From contig NC_006045.2 of NCBI RefSeq assembly GCF_000006445.2, positions 744,001 to 808,000 on the forward strand: a stretch of 64,000 nt of DNA. The letters run 5' to 3'. A program made the translations under genes and the position numbers. Positions within the stretch are counted from its first letter, which is position 1. Each line of letters starts with the position of its first letter. The DNA comes from Debaryomyces hansenii CBS767 (taxonomy: Eukaryota; Ascomycota; Pichiomycetes; Serinales; Debaryomycetaceae). Below the pieces are notes generated by a model that was not told where the DNA came from, did not search any database, and saw nothing but the letters and a program-made list of their open reading frames with translations. Shown piece after piece: positions 47,493 to 56,726 of the stretch.

Positions 47493-49730
47493 ATGGAGAG
47501 TTTCGGAATGCCCAACTCAACGGGTGATATTAACGAAAAGTTGCTCACAAATAGCATACGTTCAGAGACAGATATGAGAGCATCAAACGGAAAACAAGCC
47601 GTACCATCCAACTCCGAAGCTCATGGTGGTAGCTATTCAAATTCGATTCCATCTAATTTTTATGAAAAATTGTTCGAGGAGGGTAAAGTATGGACGCATG
47701 GGTATCTTCACGGACACATTCATAGACATAAGGATCACACGCATATCCATGGACATATTCACAACCATGATCACGATAATCATAATCAGAGTGTCCAGGA
47801 AATAGAAACTGTAGATGATGGGTCGAAACACTTAGAGGATGGTTTAGAAACATGTAATGAGTTCGACGATTTCTCGCTATGTAAAGATATATTCTGTGAT
47901 GAATTAGATGACTGCTTTTATTTACAATGTGATGGGACCAAGGAGGAAGAGAAAATTGCATGTACGAACGATTGCGTAACAGAAACCCTTGAACATAGTG
48001 GTAATCAAGATGATGCCTTTGACAACAAGGATGGCTGTCATAGAGATGAGGTGAAGTGTTGTGAGGATCCTAGTTGTTTGGAGGATTCATCAGACTCGAA
48101 GGCCTACAGTATTTGTAATAATCCTGCTTGCATAGAACCCGACTTACCCAATAACTCGTCTTTTGATTGTTGTAACACATCAGAAAGTGAATTATATAAC
48201 CATGAGAATAATTTATGTGGTTTACAGATGTCCAAGAAGCCAATATTTGAAAATTTGATCAGTAAGGCTCACGATAGTTTAGAGATAAATGCTGATACCG
48301 CAGAACCCAGTTTGAAAAGACAAAAATTACCGCAGGACAAGAAATCTGGTAATAAGTACTTTCAAGTACACTTTCCTCATGTATGTCATCCTACACCGGA
48401 AATTCATGATGAATTCACCGCTGCTAATGATCAGAGCGGTTTAGCAACTGATCACCATCACATACATCAGTCATGCTTTCATGCATCAATACCGAACCTT
48501 GATAATACCGAGGAGAACATATCAAATAAGACACCTGATGAGAAGCCAACATCGGACTTTGATTTTTTCATCCAGTTTAACAATTTTAAACATTTGCTTG
48601 ACTTATCCAAAGATAATGGACAAGAGGCCAATAATAAATTGTCCATGTTGGGGGATGCGGAAGCAGGTGAGACTGACCAACCGACAGTTGCAGACTCTAC
48701 ATTTCCAACGTATTCATGCCAATGGGATAATTGCTTCAAGACGATCAGCGATGGAACAATTATGAGACATGTGATTGACCAGCATATTGGTCAGGAGTAT
48801 AATATGAATGAAAGTATATCAAAATCATCAGACTTTAAACCATATCAATGTGAATGGAATGAATGTAATTATATGAATACGGATTTGAATTCATTAATAG
48901 ACCACTTGAATTGTCACAAAAGAAACGAAAATTTGTTTGATGATAATATTAATATGCTAACTCCTAGTACTACGGACAAATCAAACATATCGTCACCAAA
49001 TAATCCAATTTTATCGCAGTCAAATCCAAGTCCTGTAAATGATATCAATATAACTTCGATTAAGTTTTCTCCTCAGAAAAAGAATAGATCTTGCTGCAGC
49101 GAGACAATAGACCCATATTTTACTTGCAAATGGCAAGTTGGAGTCGATAGCATTACGGGAGAACCAATCCCATGCAATAGAACGCATATTTCTACCGGTG
49201 ACTTGCATACTCATTTGGTCGACGACCATATTGGGCTGGGTAAATCGAACTATGCTTGTAATTGGGTAGGCTGTGACCGTCACAATGGTAAAGGATTCCG
49301 TCAACGACAAAAGCTTCTAAGACATATCCATATTCATACGAATTTCAAACCATGCAAGTGCGACATTTGTGGATCTACCTTTGCAGTTGACTCAATGTTG
49401 AAGCAACATTTGAGAATTCATTCTGGCGAGAAACCATTCACATGCTCTATTTGCGGCAAAAACTTCGCGACTGGTTCAAGTTTATCGATCCATAATAGAA
49501 TACATACGGGTGAAAAGCCACTAATGTGCAAATGGCCGGGGTGTGGCAAGAGATTTAGCGAGAGCTCGAATTTGACAAAGCATATGAAAATACATTTGAA
49601 AGCTTTCAACTGTGAAATTTGTGGTGAGCAATTTGATAAGAAGACTAATTATACAAGGCACATGAAACTACATAAAAAAGCTGACTCTATAGCTAATGTA
49701 CCCTCTATCAAGAGTGAGGTCCATGTTTAA
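47493..49730 (+). CDS. ZAP1: Zinc-responsive transcription factor Zap1
   Basis: 745-residue C2H2 zinc-finger activator of the Zap1/Csr1 type, which turns on zinc-uptake genes in zinc starvation. Residues about 70-100 form a His-rich stretch (HGYLHGHIHRHKDHTHIHGH), followed by Cys-rich segments (about 125-235) likely to sense zinc. From about residue 405 there are zinc fingers: two with the CxWxxC pattern (YSCQWDNC, YQCEWNEC), an expanded one (about 545-580), and five C-terminal fingers ending at about 727 (CNWVGC, CKCDICG, FTCSICG, MCKWPGC, FNCEICG), which match the DNA-binding fingers of Zap1. The tail contains a KSEV sequence. Confidence 0.9.
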   Translation: MESFGMPNSTGDINEKLLTNSIRSETDMRASNGKQAVPSNSEAHGGSYSNSIPSNFYEKLFEEGKVWTHGYLHGHIHRHKDHTHIHGHIHNHDHDNHNQSVQEIETVDDGSKHLEDGLETCNEFDDFSLCKDIFCDELDDCFYLQCDGTKEEEKIACTNDCVTETLEHSGNQDDAFDNKDGCHRDEVKCCEDPSCLEDSSDSKAYSICNNPACIEPDLPNNSSFDCCNTSESELYNHENNLCGLQMSKKPIFENLISKAHDSLEINADTAEPSLKRQKLPQDKKSGNKYFQVHFPHVCHPTPEIHDEFTAANDQSGLATDHHHIHQSCFHASIPNLDNTEENISNKTPDEKPTSDFDFFIQFNNFKHLLDLSKDNGQEANNKLSMLGDAEAGETDQPTVADSTFPTYSCQWDNCFKTISDGTIMRHVIDQHIGQEYNMNESISKSSDFKPYQCEWNECNYMNTDLNSLIDHLNCHKRNENLFDDNINMLTPSTTDKSNISSPNNPILSQSNPSPVNDINITSIKFSPQKKNRSCCSETIDPYFTCKWQVGVDSITGEPIPCNRTHISTGDLHTHLVDDHIGLGKSNYACNWVGCDRHNGKGFRQRQKLLRHIHIHTNFKPCKCDICGSTFAVDSMLKQHLRIHSGEKPFTCSICGKNFATGSSLSIHNRIHTGEKPLMCKWPGCGKRFSESSNLTKHMKIHLKAFNCEICGEQFDKKTNYTRHMKLHKKADSIANVPSIKSEVHV

Positions 49731-49907
49731 ATAGTCTATATATGAAATATATGAATGTCGCATTTAAGTTGAACGACATTTGTTGATGCGTGTAAAAACC
49801 GAGAAAATATTTGAAATATTTTTCATTATGGAAGCAGTACTAATTATCGATAGTTAAGGTCAGCCAACTGATTTTGCTATTAAATATTACACAACGGTTT
49901 ATATAAC

Positions 49908-50291
49908 ATGAAACCTTCAAGAATTTCATTAAAGTCTGTTAGACCACCATTACCAAAGGCTACTGTCAAGCCATATCAGTTCCCTCCTTTAGCATCTATT
50001 AAAGCCGTAGACTTGCCAAATAATGGCTTTGGAATCAATAATTATTCTATTTGCAAAACCAAATATGGACATTGGCCAGTATATAAAAAGGTTCAAAATA
50101 CTAAGGTGACCACAGAAATCAAGAGAATAAGGGGCGATATTGAACAATTTAAGAATGATTTATTACAAGCACATCCAGAATTAAAACCCGAAAATGTCAT
50201 GGTGAACAAAGTGGCCGGTTATGTTAATGTGAAGGGTGACGTGGTTGAAGATATTAAACAAATTTTCACTGAAAATATAAAAACCGTATAA
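49908..50291 (+). CDS. IMG2: Mitochondrial ribosomal protein mL49 (Img2)
   Basis: 127-residue mitochondrial large-subunit protein. Recognised by the mL49 core: WPVYKKVQNTKVTTEIKRIRGDIEQFKNDL, given here in parts (WPVYKKVQN; TEIKRIRGDIEQFKNDL), then the C-terminal NKVAGYVNVKGDVVEDIKQI strand-helix. The basic, Pro-rich first 30 residues serve as a presequence. Slightly shorter than S. cerevisiae Img2 (146 aa). It lies between ZAP1 (same strand) and SSK2 (convergent). Confidence 0.9.
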   Translation: MKPSRISLKSVRPPLPKATVKPYQFPPLASIKAVDLPNNGFGINNYSICKTKYGHWPVYKKVQNTKVTTEIKRIRGDIEQFKNDLLQAHPELKPENVMVNKVAGYVNVKGDVVEDIKQIFTENIKTV

Positions 50292-50454
50292 TTGGAATTA
50301 ATTAACTGCACTTATTGTATATATCATAACTTCATTTCGTATCTCTTTAGATTAACATATGTAAATAAATTTACTTGTAACATATTACAGATTATTGTAG
50401 GATTACACTATTGTACATTATAAATAGAAGAATTAAATATTCCCGGTCAAACAA

Positions 50455-53400
50455 TCACATATCAGAACCAACTTCTGAAGATGGTGTACTAACACTATCA
50501 GAAGAAACAAATGCTGCTTGACGAATTGCAACAATCCAAGGATCATTCAACAACTCGACAGCGCCTGGTCTATTACTAGGATCATGTTCTAGACATCTTG
50601 ATATGAACTTCCTTCCTGGTTCGCTTAATTGGTCTGCAGAAGGTAACTGTGGCTTATGACCTGCTGCGATATGATACATTATGGCCCACTCATTGTCGAG
50701 ATTGGTCCAAGGTCTGCGACCAGTAGCCATTTCTAATACACAACAACCCAACGACCAAATATCAACAACACCATTTCCAGAACCCGATGCACCGGTTATT
50801 ACTTCTGGGGACATATACATAGGGGTACCAGTCATTGAGTTTAAGTTGGTTCCATTCATGCTGCGGCCTTGATTTGCACCACCACTACCACCACCAAGAG
50901 TTCTTCCACTTGTTGCAATCACCTTTGCAGCACCAAAATCAACGAACTTGATAACCCCATTATGGTCAAGTAAAATATTTTCTGGTTTGATATCACGACG
51001 AGCGACACCCGATTGATGTAAATATGCCAAACCTTCTAACATTTGTAAAGTATAAACTTGTATCACCATTTCATCTTCTATACGTCCATGTGTTAACAAT
51101 CCCGCAAGGGAACCACCTTCACAGAATTCCATAAAAATGTAAACTTTATGGCGATGAACTTCAACACCAAAATATTGAACGACATTAGGATGGTTCAACA
51201 TTTCCAAAATGGTCATCTCATCTTTAATTGAAGGTACAATATTTTTAACGGATTGACTATCGTGGAATCTTATTTCCTTAACTGCCATAACACCGCCTGT
51301 ATCCAAATTGACTGCCGCATAAACATGTCCAAAAGTCCCTCCACCGATAAATCTACCTTTTTGCCATCTAATAGAAACGCTAGAAAAGGAAGATGCTAAT
51401 AGAGTAACAAATTGGTATTCCAGATCGGTAACATCTAAGACTCTACCAATCGACAGTAACTGTTCTTGCAAGTCTTTTCTATAATTCTCAATTTCTTCAA
51501 TTTCTCTCATGACATCTTCCCTGTATGCTTGAATAATACATGCATCATCAGCTGAATTTTCAATCCTATGTCTTTGAGAAGACCATTTCAATAATTTCTT
51601 CTTCTCAGCTTCACTGGATCTTGCACCCATGATATCGAAATGAGAAATAAGCAACGACATACAGCGAGCAACCTTCAATTTTAGCTTATAGAATTGCTCA
51701 TCATTCAAAACCAAAACGTTAAAGCCTCTAGTCATATCCATGGCAAATTCCAAAGCCAAAACACACGATCTAAAAGTCCTCCTATCAGTCGGTATACAAT
51801 CATCACAAACAAAACTAACCCATTCAATAGAGAGTTGGATAAGCTTCATAATAACCGTAGATTTTCTTGAAGAATCAAGGTTTTTAACGGAATTCTTACC
51901 GAAGTCTCTCGCATAGATAAAATAACTATTGATCAACTCTTGACAACTACTTTCAGCTGCCAATTCTTTACAATTTGCTCTTACTTTCTTTACAGAATCC
52001 AAAACTGACAATGACATTTTAAAGAAGACTCTGTTGATCTTAGTTAACTCATGATGTACTTTTGCCAAGGAACATCTTTGCTCAACTTGTTTCATCATAC
52101 CACCCACTAATATGAAATCGTTTACTGTGTCCAAAAACTTTTCTTTAACCATATGCAAGCTGCCATAAGGCAATTTTGTTATCATGAGTATTTGCCCCAC
52201 CTTAATGTCGGTAATTGGAACATTTTCTAGATGAATAGTAACAATGTGTCCTTCCCAGACGATTGGCTTAGGTGGACATAATGCCAAGACATACCCGAAA
52301 TCACTCGATTCGTTTGGAATCAAATGATCCACCAGGTCTGGGTGTTGGTCAGTTTCCCCATCTTCATGTAATTGAAGCATTTTCAACAAATCAGAAAAGT
52401 CCAGATTAGCTTCATTTGGATCCGATCCAATGTAAGAACCATTTATTATTCTTAATATTTCTTGTTCATTACCCATTAATTCCGCACTTGCAAAAAAGTA
52501 TGTACCCTGTGTCTCTATTGTACCAGTATATACCAAGAAATGATTAGTCGACTTCAAAACTTCGAGTATATTTTTAGTTCTATTGCTGGGTGTTGATGAA
52601 AGATCAAAAACTAAGGAATTCGTAAAGTCTCTAGAAATTTCACCAGTAAATCTTGCCAATTTACGACGTAATTGCCCAAAGTTTTCTGTAGTTGAACTGT
52701 ACCATCTGATTAGATCAGAAGAACCCGCAGACTTAGCAGGAGGAGTTCCTATTTGATTATTGAAATAGGCTAATAGTCTATGAATTAATTTCAGTGTTAA
52801 TACGGTTATGTGTTCAGCAACAACGACACTACCCCCATCAATAAGGTTACCTAACCATTTAAGATAGTTCCAGGTTTCCTCTAATTCTTCTGGTTCTTTG
52901 AAAGTTCTGAAATTAGTGGGTGATCTTGAACTATCTAATAATTTTTTATTTAATAATGCAAAGAAATATTTGACACATTTTAAAACTACCTTATCAAACT
53001 CCTGATTTTCAGAATCAAATAAATCACTCAACACCCATATCTGACCAACATCTGGTCTACAATATTCAACAATACCCAGTTTTACTTCCAAAGCTATAGT
53101 GATGTAAGATTTGAAATCATCTATCATTTGATCAATCATCATTAATGTAGGATTTTCCAATTTTTTGGCGTAAACTAATCTCACATTTATAATTTCTTTA
53201 ATCAACTTCATCGGTATAAGACATAACTGAATCAAGTCATGAATATAATCAGGTAATTTAAGCGTCTCAAAAATATGTCCCAATCTCAAGTAAGTGTCCT
53301 TTGACTTAATCATCCAGGGGGCTAATGGAAAAAATATACGCTTTTGGAAAATAGAATAAACGTCTTTTTCTTTCATGAGCCTTTCAGCCAAAGATTTGTT

Positions 53401-54771
53401 ATCTTCATTGAATATCTTTTTTGTATTTGTTGGCGTTGTTGCTTCAGAAGATGGTGCACTACCGCTCTCACTTCGACTTTTTGTGATGTCCATTTCATCA
53501 TTACCGATCCATACTTTTAATGAATCACTTTCTCTTTGCATTGCATCTGTGATAGATAACCAAGCAGTTAAAGCATCAATCCGATCTTGGAATTCAGCAG
53601 TTCTACATACTGGCTTCTCATTCTTCATGTCTTCCAGGGTTCTCCATAAGTCGCAGCATTTATCATATTTATCAAGAATATAAGCTACTTGATTTCTAGG
53701 TGGATTGCTCTCTGGGTCATCATGATTTACCTCAAAATTTAGAACTTCATCAAATAATGCATCAGCAAGGGTACGACGATATTCAATAATTTTTCTTTGA
53801 TCATCTTCTGTTCTATTAAAAAGTTTAGCGTGAATACCGAACCATAAGTTCTCTTTATATGTTGCATGTAAGAATGAACTTTGTTCATTTTCGGGACTAT
53901 TATTGTTGATAATTTTGGTCTTTTCGGATCTCACCACATCACCTGTAAGCACAGAAGTTAACATCGATTGCCATTCAAGTCTTTCTATTACTGCAGGATC
54001 ATCAGCACTATCCGCATTTAATTGAGTGATATTTCTGTTCGGATTGATATTGATGGCATTTTTGCCGTTCTTCAATAAAGTAAATGCTAAATTGTAGTCA
54101 ATTTGGTATTTATCATCGTCCATGTCAGCCAACAAGTCACTGTGGCCATTTGGATTGGTTTCGTCCTCGTCTTCATCCTCATCCTCATCATTATTGTTGA
54201 CTTCTTTCATTTCCGCGCCCGTGATTCCCTTGGTATAGTAGTCATCCACAAACTGGTTTTTCATCTTCTTTAAATACGCCTTTTCTTGTGATAAATACTG
54301 CTTATTATTATTTTGTAAATTGTGTGAAAGAGTCTGGGTTATCGAACGCGAGCGGGCCCTACCACCAGTAGAACTCAATGTATTATTACCGGAATTATTA
54401 TGACTTGTCTGCCTCTTATTGGAACTAGGAGTTAGTAACGACGTTGAGTTGGCATTGGTGCTATTATGCGAGTCATTTATCGCTGTACTCGAGGCATTAT
54501 TATTTCCAGTACCACTTGAGCCCCATTTAAGGTGCGATGAGTGCATCGGCGTAGACCCATCGCCAGCTGTATTACTCGGCGTATAAACAGAATTACTAGA
54601 TGAATCATTTCTTAGCAATGATGGTCTTCTACCCTTTGGACCCGCTGTATGACGGTGACTATGATTAGCATTAGAAACAGGATTGTTGACATTTGTATAT
54701 TGTTGTTGTGCTGAATTCAGGTCCGTTGAACTCGCCGAAAGAGGATTGGAGCCATTAGATGAATTTACCAT
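50455..54771 (-). CDS. SSK2: MAP kinase kinase kinase Ssk2/Ssk22 of the HOG pathway
   Basis: 1438-residue MAPKKK that, with the response regulator Ssk1, activates Pbs2 in osmotic stress. The start is the ATG at 54771 (MVNSSNGSNPL); the open frame reaches ten codons further only to a TTG. The N-terminal ~170 residues are Ser/Asn-rich; the large middle is the fungal Ssk2/22 regulatory region; the kinase domain spans about residues 1135-1420, with the glycine loop IGGGTFGHVYA, VAVKE-like MAVKEIRF, DFG in KFVDFGAAK and GTPMYMSPEVI. The catalytic loop reads ARRDIKPEN: the His of HRD is Arg1258 (CGT at 50998-51000). Asp1260 and the rest look intact. Confidence 0.95.
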   Translation of the reverse strand: MVNSSNGSNPLSASSTDLNSAQQQYTNVNNPVSNANHSHRHTAGPKGRRPSLLRNDSSSNSVYTPSNTAGDGSTPMHSSHLKWGSSGTGNNNASSTAINDSHNSTNANSTSLLTPSSNKRQTSHNNSGNNTLSSTGGRARSRSITQTLSHNLQNNNKQYLSQEKAYLKKMKNQFVDDYYTKGITGAEMKEVNNNDEDEDEDEDETNPNGHSDLLADMDDDKYQIDYNLAFTLLKNGKNAININPNRNITQLNADSADDPAVIERLEWQSMLTSVLTGDVVRSEKTKIINNNSPENEQSSFLHATYKENLWFGIHAKLFNRTEDDQRKIIEYRRTLADALFDEVLNFEVNHDDPESNPPRNQVAYILDKYDKCCDLWRTLEDMKNEKPVCRTAEFQDRIDALTAWLSITDAMQRESDSLKVWIGNDEMDITKSRSESGSAPSSEATTPTNTKKIFNEDNKSLAERLMKEKDVYSIFQKRIFFPLAPWMIKSKDTYLRLGHIFETLKLPDYIHDLIQLCLIPMKLIKEIINVRLVYAKKLENPTLMMIDQMIDDFKSYITIALEVKLGIVEYCRPDVGQIWVLSDLFDSENQEFDKVVLKCVKYFFALLNKKLLDSSRSPTNFRTFKEPEELEETWNYLKWLGNLIDGGSVVVAEHITVLTLKLIHRLLAYFNNQIGTPPAKSAGSSDLIRWYSSTTENFGQLRRKLARFTGEISRDFTNSLVFDLSSTPSNRTKNILEVLKSTNHFLVYTGTIETQGTYFFASAELMGNEQEILRIINGSYIGSDPNEANLDFSDLLKMLQLHEDGETDQHPDLVDHLIPNESSDFGYVLALCPPKPIVWEGHIVTIHLENVPITDIKVGQILMITKLPYGSLHMVKEKFLDTVNDFILVGGMMKQVEQRCSLAKVHHELTKINRVFFKMSLSVLDSVKKVRANCKELAAESSCQELINSYFIYARDFGKNSVKNLDSSRKSTVIMKLIQLSIEWVSFVCDDCIPTDRRTFRSCVLALEFAMDMTRGFNVLVLNDEQFYKLKLKVARCMSLLISHFDIMGARSSEAEKKKLLKWSSQRHRIENSADDACIIQAYREDVMREIEEIENYRKDLQEQLLSIGRVLDVTDLEYQFVTLLASSFSSVSIRWQKGRFIGGGTFGHVYAAVNLDTGGVMAVKEIRFHDSQSVKNIVPSIKDEMTILEMLNHPNVVQYFGVEVHRHKVYIFMEFCEGGSLAGLLTHGRIEDEMVIQVYTLQMLEGLAYLHQSGVARRDIKPENILLDHNGVIKFVDFGAAKVIATSGRTLGGGSGGANQGRSMNGTNLNSMTGTPMYMSPEVITGASGSGNGVVDIWSLGCCVLEMATGRRPWTNLDNEWAIMYHIAAGHKPQLPSADQLSEPGRKFISRCLEHDPSNRPGAVELLNDPWIVAIRQAAFVSSDSVSTPSSEVGSDM

Positions 54772-55017
54772 CTTGTGATTATTCCAATGATGATATTTCA
54801 ACGATAGATGTTGATGTAGAGACTAAATAATTCAATGGTCTGGTGAACTATTTCTAAAGCAAGTGAGAATATTTTTAAATTTTGTGTATCGAAGTTTATG
54901 CAGTAGTATCGAATACTTGATATCTAATATGAATATAGATCAAACGCCTAGTGGTAGGACGTGTTATACGGCAGTCCAGAGGTGTACATAACTAATGAAG
55001 AATATCGGTAGGTCAAT

Positions 55018-56592
55018 ATGGTTTCGTTGTTTGATATGATGCTGCAAAAGCCGACTTTCAACCATTTATCGACGTCTATACCATCGTTAGATTCGTTATT
55101 GATGAAGACTATAAGTAATGGTATTTATGATTTTGAAAGCGTGCCCAATTGCACTGGTGTTTCATTTGTTGTTGGATCGCTCATAGTATCTCATTTAAGT
55201 CATAGCAGTGAAAATCGAGCCATTATTATTGATACTTTGCATCCGTTCCCTTGGCATAGTGTAGTGAAGAACGAAAAATTCCAGGACGAATGGCTAGATA
55301 ATAAGCTAATATCGTATACGGCGGATACGTTTGCGAAATTATTTGCACTTTTGATGTCAGATAAGTTGGACGGGCCAAAAGAATCGACTATCGTTGTAAT
55401 AAATAACTTCCATGAACTCCTCGAGCTATATAAATTGGAGTTATCAGCGGCGTATGAAGAAGCGCTCCTAAAGTTCCAGGTGTTAACTAACTCGATCTTA
55501 ATAAATAGCCGGGAAAAGAGTAAGGCGGAAGGGTACCAGCCTAAGTTGCCTGAAATACCGGCACAATCAGCATTGCTAAGAGAAAATCCGGCTTTGAAGT
55601 ACCAGTCGCATGCGAGCACCTTAACCAATATGATATCACAGTATACATATAAGAACAGCCTGATATGCATTTTACTTGGATACCTAAGCTCCAAATATCA
55701 AAACTATCGTCCGAAGCCATTTTTGACAAATGGGTCTGGGTATGATAGTCAAGTACCGTCTTCAGCATCTTCAAGTACACCATTGTCACAAGCAAGACCA
55801 TCTCTGAGCTATGGGAGTGGGCGTCTTGTTCTCTCTGCCTCTCTAGGCGGTAATTACACTCCTACAAATTCTGCATCTGCGTCTATGTCGAGGAAGACTT
55901 CGAGCTCTACTAATTCTTCGCTAGATAGCTTTATCACCTCGAGACTAATTTTCTATAAGGATTGGTACCATAAAACACCACATTTCAAAGACAACCATAC
56001 TTTGCAACAAGATGAGATGCAAAAAAGACTAATCAGCTCGTCCCAATTAAAAATGGTCTTTGCAGTAAAAACGATTAATCTACATCAGATGGGATCTGAA
56101 AATGGTCCAGTGTATTTTGATTATGATAATGGCTATTACGATGATTTTGAAGAGGAAGATGAGATCAACGGAGCTCCAGAAACACGTAATATTAAGATCA
56201 TAGATTTGTCTGGGTCTACTCTGATACCAACAGATGGTACCCCCGAGCCCATGCCTCCATTGCAACCATCCATTGTACATAGTCCAAACACCCCACATCC
56301 GGAGGCTACTGGTACAAACGGAATCTCAAGTCATTTACACGATTCAAGAATAGAGAAGGAAAGGTTTCTTCCTTCGTCGCCAAACCTAACAGAGAGTCAG
56401 ATTAACACGTTCTTACCTTCCACTGATTCACAGAATATAAGCAAAAGCCAGCTTTCGCAATTAGTTCAAGAAAATCAGCATGAATTTCCAGAAGCTAAGA
56501 ATAGAGAAGATCTCGAGCTGGAAATAGATGCATCTGATGATGAGATTATGGGTTCATTACTAGTAAATATAGTTGATGAAGCTACTAATTAG
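55018..56592 (+). CDS. Divergent RecA/Rad51-paralog-like protein, P-loop lost
   Basis: 524-residue protein that I read as a degenerate RecA-fold ATPase related to Rad51 paralogs (Rad55/Rad57, Psy3, Xrcc2 type). The N-terminal segment IPSLDSLLMKTISNGIYDFES resembles the entry strand of these proteins; the expected P-loop region (residues 42-50) reads VPNCTGVSF, without GKT. RAIIIDTLHPFPWHSV (67-82) mirrors the strand-helix after the P-loop, and STIVVINNFHELL (123-135) the Walker B strand. A later block (about residues 300-380), SRLIFYKDW, then LKMVFAVKTINLH, mirrors the C-terminal strands of paralogs. The linker and tail are low-complexity. It is divergent from SSK2 (246 bp between starts). 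Assignment is by pattern, not alignment. Confidence 0.6.
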   Translation: MVSLFDMMLQKPTFNHLSTSIPSLDSLLMKTISNGIYDFESVPNCTGVSFVVGSLIVSHLSHSSENRAIIIDTLHPFPWHSVVKNEKFQDEWLDNKLISYTADTFAKLFALLMSDKLDGPKESTIVVINNFHELLELYKLELSAAYEEALLKFQVLTNSILINSREKSKAEGYQPKLPEIPAQSALLRENPALKYQSHASTLTNMISQYTYKNSLICILLGYLSSKYQNYRPKPFLTNGSGYDSQVPSSASSSTPLSQARPSLSYGSGRLVLSASLGGNYTPTNSASASMSRKTSSSTNSSLDSFITSRLIFYKDWYHKTPHFKDNHTLQQDEMQKRLISSSQLKMVFAVKTINLHQMGSENGPVYFDYDNGYYDDFEEEDEINGAPETRNIKIIDLSGSTLIPTDGTPEPMPPLQPSIVHSPNTPHPEATGTNGISSHLHDSRIEKERFLPSSPNLTESQINTFLPSTDSQNISKSQLSQLVQENQHEFPEAKNREDLELEIDASDDEIMGSLLVNIVDEATN

Positions 56593-56726
56593 CTTACTAG
56601 CGTATAAATATTCTGTATATAAAATTCTGCTCATCGCACATATTTTTTTAGGTAGAGATAAATTTTATTAGTACATACTGAAATATTCATATAACACTTG
56701 ACAACGATAAAATATAAAGATAGACT

